From assembly GCA_021812825.1 (NCBI GenBank), contig JAKAMO010000005.1, positions 1-55,266 on the forward strand: a stretch of 55,266 nucleotides of DNA. The letters are read 5' to 3'. Under the pieces are notes generated by a model. The model was not told where the DNA came from and did not search any database. It saw nothing but the letters and a program-made list of their open reading frames with translations. The position numbers and the translations under genes were made by a program. Shown here piece by piece: positions 27,258 to 34,994 of this stretch; position 1 is the stretch's first letter, and the number at the start of each line of letters is the position of its first letter. Source of the stretch: a bacterium. GTDB lineage: Bacteria; Elusimicrobiota; Elusimicrobia; Elusimicrobiales; UBA9959.

Positions 27258-28040
27258 TCAGTCGGAGAACTTGACCACCAGCGAGTGGTTGAGGCCGAAG
27301 TCGTTGCGTTTGACGCCGGGGTACGGACGCGAGTCGTACTCGTCCGTCGCCGTGATCCTGAAGACCACCGAATCCTTCCAGACCTTGAACTCCAGGAAAT
27401 CCTCTGAGTAGATCCTGTAATTCCCGGTATCCGCCGTGCGCGGCGCGTAGATGACGTCGCCGCTCAGCTTCACGGTGTCGGTCAGCGGCATTGCGAAGTT
27501 GAGCCGGGCGGTCGCCCTGAAATCCCGTTTCGAAGCGCCGCCGCCGCTCTCCTCGTATTCCGGGGTCAGGCCGGCGCTGATCATCACCGGCTTCAGCGGG
27601 CCCGGCAGGAAGTTGTGGAAACAGACGCCGGCGGTGTTGGTCATGCGGTAGCTGACGCTGCGGAACTTGTCGTGGCTGTGCGTGGTCTGTAGGAAGAGGT
27701 TCAGCCATTTTCTGGCGCCGTAGGCGTAGAGCAGCGAGCCTTTGGATTTGTCGGTGACGGCCGAGTCCCCGTACTTCACGTAGTTGTCGGAGGCCTGTAC
27801 GAAGATGGAATTGCGCTCGGCGGGCTTCCAGTCCAGCTCGAGGGTGCCGTAGAAGCTCTTGCTGCGCACGTTGCCGTTAAGGTAGCCGCCGCCGAGGCCG
27901 AGGTTCAGGCCGTAGCTGGAATGGGGCTGCCAGGCCTCGGGCGGCCTTACGCGCAGGTCTTCGGTGCGGGAGAACTGCGCCCTGGCCGCGCCGGCGGAGC
28001 AGCAGAGCAGTATCGCCGCGAGCAGGATCCTGTGGCGCAT
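27258..28040 (-). CDS. DUF481-like outer-membrane beta-barrel protein
   Basis: 260 residues with a signal peptide (MRHRILLAAILLCCSAGAARA) and alternating aromatic strands typical of an outer-membrane barrel. The DUF481 (YdiY) pattern is visible: GLGGGYLNGNVRSKSFYGTL near the start, YGARKWLNLFLQTTHSHDKF in the middle, and the near-terminal VFRITATDEYDSRPYPGVKR before the last strand (HSLVVKF). Function of the family is unknown. It starts 3 bases after the stop of the DUF4105-like gene, so the secreted protein and the barrel are co-expressed and may work together at the outer membrane. Confidence 0.8.
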   Translation of the reverse strand: MRHRILLAAILLCCSAGAARAQFSRTEDLRVRPPEAWQPHSSYGLNLGLGGGYLNGNVRSKSFYGTLELDWKPAERNSIFVQASDNYVKYGDSAVTDKSKGSLLYAYGARKWLNLFLQTTHSHDKFRSVSYRMTNTAGVCFHNFLPGPLKPVMISAGLTPEYEESGGGASKRDFRATARLNFAMPLTDTVKLSGDVIYAPRTADTGNYRIYSEDFLEFKVWKDSVVFRITATDEYDSRPYPGVKRNDFGLNHSLVVKFSD

Positions 28041-28043
28041 GGC

Positions 28044-29150
28044 TCAAGGCAGAACGGTGCTCAGGGTCTGGGCGTCGTGGATGTCCGCGAACTCGTCCCC
28101 GAGCAGGCCGCGCTTCTGCAGGTTGCCTATGACGAACTGCGGCAGGGTGGCCCGGACGTTGTAGACCATGTACGGGATGGTCCACATCTTGATCTGCCGC
28201 TCCTTGGGCAGGACGCGGTTCATCAGGATCAGCAGGTTGTTGGTGCAGTTGTTCTTGATAGTGTGGTAGAACTCGCCCTCGCGGTCCACGGCGGAGAGCT
28301 GCATGGCCTCGCGCAGCAGGTCAGCCTTCTGGTCGTGGGTGAGGAGGACGGGGTAGGTGATCAGGTGGAACTTCTCGTGATAGACGGTGCGGGCGGCGTA
28401 TTCCTCCCAGGTGGAAAGGGACCAGATGATGCCGAAGGATTTGCCCAGGCCGGTCAGCGGCGAGAAGCTCTGGCCCACGCGGGTGCGGCCCTCTATGCTC
28501 AGCGCCAGGGCCATCGGCTCGTTGCCGTCGGCGTCCTTAAGGGCGCCCTTCTCGAACGTGAAGACGAGGAAGGAATGGGCCGCGATGAACTCGGGCGGGA
28601 ACGGCTTCTTGACGAAATAGACGTTCTTGATCTTCTCTGGGTGCATCGTCATCGAGGTCCAGTCGTAGGAATCGGCGGGCGGCACCTGGGTGTGCATGGT
28701 GCGGACGTTGCCCATGGTTATAATGCCGTCCTTGTCCTCGAGCAGCATGGCCTGGCGGCGGCGGGGCTGGTAAGGGGCGGGCTCTATCTCACCGGCCTTC
28801 GGGAGATATTCGGTTATCTTGCCGACCTTCAGGATGGAGAGGTCGTCCGCCTGGCGGGCCTGGGCCTCGAGGATGACGGTCTTCCCCTCATACCTGCTGG
28901 CCTTCTTCTCCGAAAGGTCCAGCTTGAACAGGCGTCCGTTCACCGTGTTGATATAAGGGCCGTCCTCGGTGACGGAGATGACCCCTTTGAGAGTGTAGCT
29001 GGCGCCCCAGCTCTTGTCCTCCGGCAGTTGCAGGTCGGAGGGGAGCTGCCTTATCTGGGAGACGTTCAGCGTCTCGAGAGCTTCAAAGCTGGTCTGGGCT
29101 GCGGCGGGCACGGCGGCGAACAACACGAGGAAAGAAAGGTTCTTTAGCAT
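28044..29150 (-). CDS. Secreted DUF4105-like protein (copy 2)
   Basis: 368-residue exported protein (signal MLKNLSFLVLFAAVPAAAQ). Its C-terminal half aligns with the protein at 2716-3870: GIIWSLSTWEEYA, VDREGEFYHTIKNNCTNNLL (Cys ~300), LPKERQIKMWTIPYMVYN. The N-terminal halves share LKGVISV…GRLFKLDLSEKKA-like beta strands but are more diverged. The conserved Asn-Cys-Thr suggests a thiol hydrolase, unproven. The next gene encodes a DUF481 barrel 3 bases on. On the minus strand TATCCT ends six bases before the ATG and no Shine-Dalgarno is present, so the mRNA may be leaderless. Confidence 0.75.
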   Translation of the reverse strand: MLKNLSFLVLFAAVPAAAQTSFEALETLNVSQIRQLPSDLQLPEDKSWGASYTLKGVISVTEDGPYINTVNGRLFKLDLSEKKASRYEGKTVILEAQARQADDLSILKVGKITEYLPKAGEIEPAPYQPRRRQAMLLEDKDGIITMGNVRTMHTQVPPADSYDWTSMTMHPEKIKNVYFVKKPFPPEFIAAHSFLVFTFEKGALKDADGNEPMALALSIEGRTRVGQSFSPLTGLGKSFGIIWSLSTWEEYAARTVYHEKFHLITYPVLLTHDQKADLLREAMQLSAVDREGEFYHTIKNNCTNNLLILMNRVLPKERQIKMWTIPYMVYNVRATLPQFVIGNLQKRGLLGDEFADIHDAQTLSTVLP

Positions 29151-29243
29151 AGATATAGGATAGCCTGCCGGGCGGCTGGACGGGAGCGGCCAAGGTCCCG
29201 GCTTTTTCCGGCAAGTTTCCTAGGCCTTTATAGGACCTTAGGT

Positions 29244-29816
29244 TCAGCGTTTCGGGCGGGCGGCTCCCCTGGCGGGGAGGTACTTCAGCTCATCTGCGGA
29301 GGGCTCCGGTTCCTGCCGGCAGGGTTTGGCGCCGCAGTACGGCAGCCGGTTCACGCCCAGGCGCAGCTCCCGGTCCAGGATGTCCTGGGCGGCCTTGTCG
29401 TCGTTAGGGCCCCAGACATGCTCCTCCGGCAGGCCTGCCGAATATTTCTGCAGGACGGCCAGGCCTGAGTCGGCGAAACGGTCGAAGTCCTCCGTTCCCG
29501 GAAAGGCGCGCTTGCCGCCCATCCCCTGGAGCCAGGAGTTGTTCATGCGCAGCGTCAGCCGCATGCATACCTGCACCAGGGCCTTGTCAGGCGGCTTCCG
29601 CTGAGGGAACCGCTCGCGCAGCTGGCGGCACAGTTCCAGCCGCGCTTTGACCGAGGCCTGGCCCCAGCCGGTGACGTAGACCACAGGGGAGACCAGGGCC
29701 TTCGTTATCGCCGTTATATGCGGTCCGGCGAGGGGCGCGGAGGAAACCGTGACCTGCTGCGCGCCGGCGGGGGCGGCCAGCAGGAAGGCCAGAGAGGTGA
29801 GGAGCGGCAGGTTCAT
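29244..29816 (-). CDS. Small secreted protein, unknown family
   Basis: 190 residues with signal peptide MNLPLLTSLAFLLAAPAGA. The mature part is mostly helical with several Cys (CRQLRERFPQ, VQVCMRLTLRMNNSW, PYCGAKPCRQ) that may form disulfides, and a basic tail (AARPKR). No family recognised. The start at 29816 is chosen because AGGAGA lies 4 bases upstream; the longer frame to 29882 lacks both a signal peptide and a ribosome-binding site. It is monocistronic and divergent from the aminopeptidase gene. Confidence 0.7.
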   Translation of the reverse strand: MNLPLLTSLAFLLAAPAGAQQVTVSSAPLAGPHITAITKALVSPVVYVTGWGQASVKARLELCRQLRERFPQRKPPDKALVQVCMRLTLRMNNSWLQGMGGKRAFPGTEDFDRFADSGLAVLQKYSAGLPEEHVWGPNDDKAAQDILDRELRLGVNRLPYCGAKPCRQEPEPSADELKYLPARGAARPKR

Positions 29817-29833
29817 AATGTCTCCTGTAGTAA

Positions 29834-29862
29834 TATTTAGCAGATAGCGGGGATCTGCGCAA
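29834..29862 (-). promoter_or_regulatory. Predicted promoter of the small secreted protein
   Basis: On the minus strand TTGCGC (29857-29862), 17-base spacer, TAAATA (29834-29839). The divergent aminopeptidase gene has TATAAT at 29888-29893 on the plus strand with a poor -35, so the two promoters are back to back. Confidence 0.55.
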
Positions 29863-29929
29863 CTGTTATTTGCGGGAGCCAATTATCTATAATTTCACTG
29901 GAGCACAGACCGACTTTTCAGGAGGGAAC

Positions 29930-31135
29930 ATGGGAGTCTTTTCCAAAGCGCAGCTCGAGAAATATGCCGACGCCCTTATCTGGGGGCTGACCACGGCCCG
30001 CAAGAAGCCGTTCCGGAAGCAGGAGAACGTGCTGCTGCGCTGCGACCTCGAGGCCAGGGAACTGGGCGAGGTGGTGTACCGCAAGCTGGTCGGCCGCGGC
30101 TATAACGTGATCTTCAATTTCCTTCCTACTCCCGGGCTCGAGCGTTCCTTCTACGAGTTCTCGGACGCGGATCAGCGCGCTTTCCTGGGCTCCTGGGACA
30201 AGGAGCTCTACGAGAACCTCAACGGCTACGTCTTCATCAACGCGCCCGCCTCCCTGACCCACCTGAAGGGCATAGACACGAAACGTCAGAGCCAGGTGGC
30301 GATAGCCCGCAAGCCGCTCTTCAGGATCCGGGACGAGCGCGAGGAGAAGGGCAAGTTCGCCTGGACGCTGTGCACCTATCCTACCGATGAGCTGGCGAAG
30401 CAGGCCAAGCTGTCGCTGAAGGAGTACGCCGCGCAGATCGCCAAGGCCTGCTACCTGAACGAGCCTTCCCCGGCCAAGAAATGGGCGCAGGTCTACAAGG
30501 AGGTCACGTCCATCAAGAAGTGGATAAACGGCCTCGGCATAGATACGATACGCACGGAGTCCTCCTCGATGGACTTCGAGGTGAAGCTGGGCGAGAAGCG
30601 GAAGTTCCTCGGCGTCAGCGGCCATAATATCCCGAGCTTCGAGATCTTCACCTCGCCGGACTGGCGCGGCACGCGCGGCGTCTATTACGCCAACCTGCCC
30701 ACGTTCCGCGGGGGGAACTACATAGAGAAGATACGGCTGGAGTTCCGGGACGGGCGCGCCGTCAAGATGGCCGCGGCCAAGGGCGGGGATTACGTCAGGA
30801 AGATAATGGCCACCGACAAGGGCGCCTCGCAGATAGGCGAGTACTCGCTGACCGACCGCCGCTTCTCGAAGATAGACAGGTTCATGGCCGACATACTGTT
30901 CGACGAGAACCACGGCGGCAAGCACGGCAACTGCCACGTGGCCATCGGCAACTCCTACAGCGACACCTTCGCCGGGGACCCCGCGAAGCTGACGAAGGAG
31001 ACCAAGGCTAAGCTTGGCTACAACGACTCGGCGGTGCACTGGGACATGATAAACACCGAGGACAAGAAGGTGACCGCGACGCTGAAGAACGGGAAAAAGG
31101 TCACCCTCTACGAGAAAGGCCAGTTCAAGTATTGA
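29930..31135 (+). CDS. M29-family aminopeptidase
   Basis: 401-residue metallopeptidase resembling the thermophilic aminopeptidase family M29 (AmpS), which removes N-terminal residues with a two-metal centre. Family blocks visible are ENVLLRCDLEARELGEVVYR near the start, IRTESSSMDFEVKLGEKRKF in the middle, EIFTSPDWRGTRGVYYANLP (metal-ligand Glu), GEYSLTDRRFSKIDRFMADI, and HGNCHVAIGNSYSDTFAGD followed by HWDMINTEDKKV (His/Asp ligands). It has no signal peptide, so it is probably cytoplasmic. The ATG at 29930 has AGGAGG four bases upstream; the frame is open to 29870 but that part lies over the promoter. Confidence 0.9.
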   Translation: MGVFSKAQLEKYADALIWGLTTARKKPFRKQENVLLRCDLEARELGEVVYRKLVGRGYNVIFNFLPTPGLERSFYEFSDADQRAFLGSWDKELYENLNGYVFINAPASLTHLKGIDTKRQSQVAIARKPLFRIRDEREEKGKFAWTLCTYPTDELAKQAKLSLKEYAAQIAKACYLNEPSPAKKWAQVYKEVTSIKKWINGLGIDTIRTESSSMDFEVKLGEKRKFLGVSGHNIPSFEIFTSPDWRGTRGVYYANLPTFRGGNYIEKIRLEFRDGRAVKMAAAKGGDYVRKIMATDKGASQIGEYSLTDRRFSKIDRFMADILFDENHGGKHGNCHVAIGNSYSDTFAGDPAKLTKETKAKLGYNDSAVHWDMINTEDKKVTATLKNGKKVTLYEKGQFKY

Positions 31136-31153
31136 GCATCTTCGGCGCAGGGA

Positions 31154-31184
31154 AAAGGCCCCCGGTAACGGGGGCCTTTCTTCT
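31154..31184. terminator. Rho-independent terminator
   Basis: AAAGGCCCCCG-GTAA-CGGGGGCCTTT followed by CTTCT. Between convergent aminopeptidase and permease genes. Confidence 0.85.
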
Positions 31185-31206
31185 GCCTGTCCGCGGCGTC
31201 AAACGC

Positions 31207-32589
31207 TCAGGCAAGCGTCGCGCGCCTGCGGCGTCTGTTCAGGAAGTAGGGCAGCGCGCCTGCGGCGATGCCGCCTATCCCCAGCAGGTTAGTGAGAGCG
31301 TCGAAGGTCGGGATGCTGTAAACGGCTATGAAGAACAGGAAGGCCGCGCTCAGCAGCGGCCACAGCACGTGGGTCAGCGCGGTCAGCGGCCCGGCGCGTA
31401 GCCTGTCCCGGTAGTGCCAGGCGCAAGCGCAGCCGGTCAGGCCAAGGTAGAACGAGATCTGGAAACCTATCGCGCTGATGAAGCACTTGAGTATCTGGTT
31501 GACCGTGGGGATGTACGAGGACAGCAGCAGCAGCGCCATGCCGAAGGCCCAGATGAAGATCACGGCCACGTAAGGCGTCTTCCATTTGTGGTGCACCCTG
31601 GCGTAGCGCGGGTGCAGCGCGCCGGCCCTGCCTTTGGCGAACAGCGTGCGGGTGAACTGCAGTATCTGCGTCTCGAGCGTGCCCACGGTGCTCATCAGCA
31701 CGGCTATGATGGCCAGGTAGCCGAACTTCCTGCCGTAGAGCTTCTCGGCCACCGCGTAGATCACATTGGTGTTGTAATGCTGTATCTCGGCGTCCGACAG
31801 CCCGAGCAGGACTATTATCATGAACGCGACGAAGAAGAGCGTAAGGTAGGTCATCGCCCAGAAAGCGCCGCGGCCGGCGGTATGGCCGGCGTCCCGGGTC
31901 TCCTCGCTGAGGTTCATCACGACGTCCCACCCCCAGTAGAAGAACATCGCCGTCAGGGCGCCGCTGGCGAACAGGGCCGGGGTGAAACCGGAGGGGGAGA
32001 GCCATCCCCAGGAGAACGGGTGCCGGGCCGCTTTCGGGAACACGTAGAAGCTGGCCGCGGCTATCACCCCGAGTATGCCCACCTCGACTACCGTCATCAG
32101 TACCTGCACGTAGCTGGTCAGCTTTATGCCCTTCAGCACTACGAAGGAGATCAGCGTCAGCAGCGCGGCCGCGATCATGGTTATCAGGTGCACGTTGTTC
32201 ATGCTGGCAGGCGCGAAGATCAGCAGGAAAGCGTTGGCCGCCGGTATCGCCCCCGAGACCATGAACAGACACGAGGCGGTCAGCAGCGCCCAGCCGGAGA
32301 AGAAGCCCCACGTCTCCCCGAAGATCTGCCCCACCCATGCGAAGGACGCTCCGGCGTCCGGGTTCATCCTGTTCAGGTGGATGAACGCGAACGTGATGCC
32401 GAACATGATAAGCCCGCAGTAGAGTATGCTGCCGGCCGACAGCGCGCCGACCGCTGCCACCATGGTGGAGGCGGTGACCTCTATGCTGAAGGCCGGCGCG
32501 GTCCCGGCCACGCCCATGATTATGGATTCCCAGACTCCGAGCGAGCCGCCGGCCAGCTTCTCGTTGTCAGCAGCGGCGGTAGTGTCCAT
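31207..32589 (-). CDS. Amino-acid permease, APC superfamily
   Basis: 460-residue transporter with 12 predicted membrane segments. The first helix has the unwound APC motif GVWESIIMGVAGTAPAFSIE; later AGASFAWVGQIFGETWGFFS and FFYWGWDVVMNLSEETRDAG are typical of amino-acid/polyamine antiporter-type carriers (substrate Glu/Asp pocket around NLSEETRD). It probably exchanges or imports an amino acid or amine; neighbours (an aminopeptidase) fit peptide-derived amino acids. The start at 32589 (MDTTAAADNEKLAGG) is chosen because the upstream frame is basic and not conserved. It has no clear ribosome-binding site. Confidence 0.9.
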   Translation of the reverse strand: MDTTAAADNEKLAGGSLGVWESIIMGVAGTAPAFSIEVTASTMVAAVGALSAGSILYCGLIMFGITFAFIHLNRMNPDAGASFAWVGQIFGETWGFFSGWALLTASCLFMVSGAIPAANAFLLIFAPASMNNVHLITMIAAALLTLISFVVLKGIKLTSYVQVLMTVVEVGILGVIAAASFYVFPKAARHPFSWGWLSPSGFTPALFASGALTAMFFYWGWDVVMNLSEETRDAGHTAGRGAFWAMTYLTLFFVAFMIIVLLGLSDAEIQHYNTNVIYAVAEKLYGRKFGYLAIIAVLMSTVGTLETQILQFTRTLFAKGRAGALHPRYARVHHKWKTPYVAVIFIWAFGMALLLLSSYIPTVNQILKCFISAIGFQISFYLGLTGCACAWHYRDRLRAGPLTALTHVLWPLLSAAFLFFIAVYSIPTFDALTNLLGIGGIAAGALPYFLNRRRRRATLA

Positions 32590-32675
32590 GGAGCGATATT
32601 CTATCAAAATGCCCGACTGCCGCGGGCGGGGCGGCGGAGCTGGTGTGATTTTTCGCGGCGCGCGGATATATGGTC

Positions 32676-32687
32676 TAATATACGACC
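32676..32687 (+). promoter_or_regulatory. Predicted -10 of a leaderless transporter mRNA
   Basis: TAATAT (32676-32681) is followed by six bases and then the ATG at 32688, which would make the A of the ATG the first transcribed base. No Shine-Dalgarno and no good -35 are visible. Confidence 0.45.
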
Positions 32688-33947
32688 ATGAGCACACTGC
32701 TTCAGGCTTTAAAGACCGAGCGCGGCCGCCACGTGGCGGGCGCGGTTTTCCTGGCGGGCCTGTCCGCCATGTTCCTCTTCTGCGGCTACGAGTTCATCCG
32801 CTCTCCCGCGGAATCCATCTTCATCGAGAAGTTCGGCGCCGGCGCGAAGCCGTACGCCATAGCGCTGGTGCCGTTCATGATGGCCGCGATGATCTACGGT
32901 TACGGCCGGCTGCTCTCCGCGGTGGGCGCCAAGAAGGCGATGACGGCCTCCATGCTGCTGAGCGCGGCCTTCTTCCTCGTCGCCTGGGCCATGCTGGGCC
33001 GCGCCGGGAGGTGGTTCGCCTTCTTCCTGCTGGTCTTCAAGGAGTCCTACGTAGTCATCATCTCCGAGCAGTACTGGTCGTTCGTCAACAGCGTGCTTAA
33101 GGACGAGGAGGGGAAGATCTACAACGGCCCGGTGGCCGGTCTCGGCGCCCTCGGCTCGCTGTGCGGCGGCTGGCTGCTCGGCCATTACGCCGTGGGGCTG
33201 GGGACCAGGGCGTTCGTGCTGTTCGCCGGCCTTGTGATACTGCCCGCGGCCGTCCTGTCGTGGCTTGGCTACGAGAAGGCTGGGGAGCCCAAGCCCTCCG
33301 CCGAAGAGGCGGGCGGCAGGAAAGGACACCTGCACCTGAGCATCCTGACCGAGAACCGCACCGTGCTGTTCATCGCCTTCATCATCTTCTCGGCGCAGGT
33401 GGTGGCCACAGCGCTGGATTTCCGCTGGACCCAGCTGCTGCAGGACTTCCTGCCGGACATGGACGCGCGCACGGCCTACATGGGCCGCTTCTGGATGCGC
33501 GTGAACATCTTCTCGTTCTCGATGCAGTTCCTGGCCACTCCGTTCCTGCTGAGGTGGATACCGCGCCGCGGCATACTCACCTTCATCCCGGCCGTGCACA
33601 TCGTCACCTGCCTGCTGTTGTTCGTGCACCCGACGCTGGGGCTGGCCTCCGCGGCCTTCCTGCTCTTCAAGGGGATGGACTACTCCATCTTCCGCGCCTC
33701 CAAGGAAACGCTCTACATCCCGTTCTCCTACGACACGCGCTACCGCGCCAAGCAGGTGGCGGAGGCCTTCACCTACAGGTTCGCCAAGGGCCTGACGGCG
33801 ACCTGGGTTTCCGTCCTGAAGACGGTAGGCTCGGTGGCGCAGGGCTTCTACCCGGCGCTCGGGGCCATCTTCGCCGCGGCGTGGCTGGTGATGTCCTTCC
33901 CGCTCACTGCGGACAGGGAGCCGCCCGAGGGGAAAGCCGCCGCTTAA
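32688..33947 (+). CDS. NTP/NDP exchanger-like MFS transporter
   Basis: 419-residue membrane protein with about 12 hydrophobic helices. The best family resemblance is the ATP:ADP antiporter (Tlc/NTT) group: FKESYVVIISEQYWSFVN (helices 3-4), NGPVAGLGALGSLCGGWLLG, and near the C-terminus GMDYSIFRASKETLYIPFS followed by DTRYRAKQVAEAFTYRFAKG. Classical members import ATP in intracellular parasites; free-living bacteria carry distant relatives of unknown substrate. It sits alone, divergent from the permease and convergent with the PorV-like gene. Family assignment is reasonable; the substrate is not established. Confidence 0.7.
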   Translation: MSTLLQALKTERGRHVAGAVFLAGLSAMFLFCGYEFIRSPAESIFIEKFGAGAKPYAIALVPFMMAAMIYGYGRLLSAVGAKKAMTASMLLSAAFFLVAWAMLGRAGRWFAFFLLVFKESYVVIISEQYWSFVNSVLKDEEGKIYNGPVAGLGALGSLCGGWLLGHYAVGLGTRAFVLFAGLVILPAAVLSWLGYEKAGEPKPSAEEAGGRKGHLHLSILTENRTVLFIAFIIFSAQVVATALDFRWTQLLQDFLPDMDARTAYMGRFWMRVNIFSFSMQFLATPFLLRWIPRRGILTFIPAVHIVTCLLLFVHPTLGLASAAFLLFKGMDYSIFRASKETLYIPFSYDTRYRAKQVAEAFTYRFAKGLTATWVSVLKTVGSVAQGFYPALGAIFAAAWLVMSFPLTADREPPEGKAAA

Positions 33948-33961
33948 GGACGCGCGGCGGC

Positions 33962-33996
33962 AAAAAAGCCCGGGCTGGTCCCGGGCTTTTTATTTT
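33962..33996. terminator. Rho-independent terminator
   Basis: AAAAAA-GCCCGGG-CTGGT-CCCGGGC-TTTTT between convergent genes at 33947 and 34008. Confidence 0.9.
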
Positions 33997-34007
33997 CCGG
34001 CACAACC

Positions 34008-34985
34008 CTAGAAGACGATGGAGGCGGAGAAGCGGTGGACCGTGCCGAGGTCCCCGAACGGGGAGAAGGCGTAGTCCAACTGGTAGGAGGTATAGCGGAC
34101 GCCGGCGCCCAAGGACACGTTGCGCAGCCCGCCCATGTCGGAGATGGCCCGCGTGTTGAAGCCGGCGCGCAGCGCGACGTCCACGTCGGTCCCGGCCGGT
34201 ATCCTGAGCTCGGAGCCCATCGCGAGGAACGGAAGTGAATCGCGCGTGCCGATGATGTCGGCAGTTACGGAGAAATAGTCGCCGAGCTTCGTCAGGGTGC
34301 CCAGCCGCAGTATCAGCGGCAGGGGAGCTTCCTCCTTGTCGTAGCGCAGCGAGCCCATGATGTTCTGGGCCGACATCGTCATCAGGAAGCGGTTGTCGAA
34401 CATGTAGGGGAAGTTCAGACCTATGTCGGCCGACACGGTGTTGTCGTCGGAAAGTATCTTGGACTTGACGAACTTGCCGGTGGCGCCCAGCACGAACCTG
34501 TCCTCCGGGTCCTTGTTGAAGCCGGTTATGTAGCAGGCGAAGCCTACGCCGATGGAGGTGTCGTACGGCGAGAAGCTGCCCAGCGCGACGCCGCTCGGGT
34601 CGGTCCGGGCGATCTTGCCGTAGTTCATGTACTTGAGCGCCACGCCCCAGGCGCCCACGTCCCCTGCGGCCTCAGTGTAGCCGAAATATTCCAGGTTCGA
34701 GCCGGACAGGTAGGGCGAGTGCATCAGGCCCATCGAGTTCTTCTTCACGTGTATCAGCCCGGCCGGGTTCCAGTCCAGCGCGAAGGCGTCGTCAGCGAGC
34801 GCGGAATAGGCCTCGCCCATAGCGGCTCCGCGCGCCCCGGCCGCTATCTTCAGGAACTGTCCGGAGGCGGTACCGGCCGAGGAGCCGTCGAAGCCCGCGT
34901 CGGCCTGGCGCGGCAGGGCCAGGGCGCAGAGCGCCAGGGCCGGCAGGGCCGCCTTCAGTACTTTGGCCAATGCTCCTCTTTCCAT
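34008..34985 (-). CDS. PorV/PorQ-like outer-membrane beta-barrel protein
   Basis: 325-residue barrel with a signal peptide (…LALCALALPRQADA). The PorV/PorQ signature follows: SGQFLKIAAGARGAAMGEAY, then SALADDAFALDWNPAGLIHV. The rest alternates in beta strands and ends in a terminal aromatic Phe (ASIVF), as usual for barrels inserted by BamA. In type IX secretion PorV carries cargo with C-terminal signals. The upstream gene, 9 bases away on the same strand, encodes a giant fibronectin-III protein with a FlgD/CTD-like end, so a cargo-and-shuttle relation is plausible but inferred. Confidence 0.85.
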   Translation of the reverse strand: MERGALAKVLKAALPALALCALALPRQADAGFDGSSAGTASGQFLKIAAGARGAAMGEAYSALADDAFALDWNPAGLIHVKKNSMGLMHSPYLSGSNLEYFGYTEAAGDVGAWGVALKYMNYGKIARTDPSGVALGSFSPYDTSIGVGFACYITGFNKDPEDRFVLGATGKFVKSKILSDDNTVSADIGLNFPYMFDNRFLMTMSAQNIMGSLRYDKEEAPLPLILRLGTLTKLGDYFSVTADIIGTRDSLPFLAMGSELRIPAGTDVDVALRAGFNTRAISDMGGLRNVSLGAGVRYTSYQLDYAFSPFGDLGTVHRFSASIVF

Positions 34986-34994
34986 AGTGCCGCG

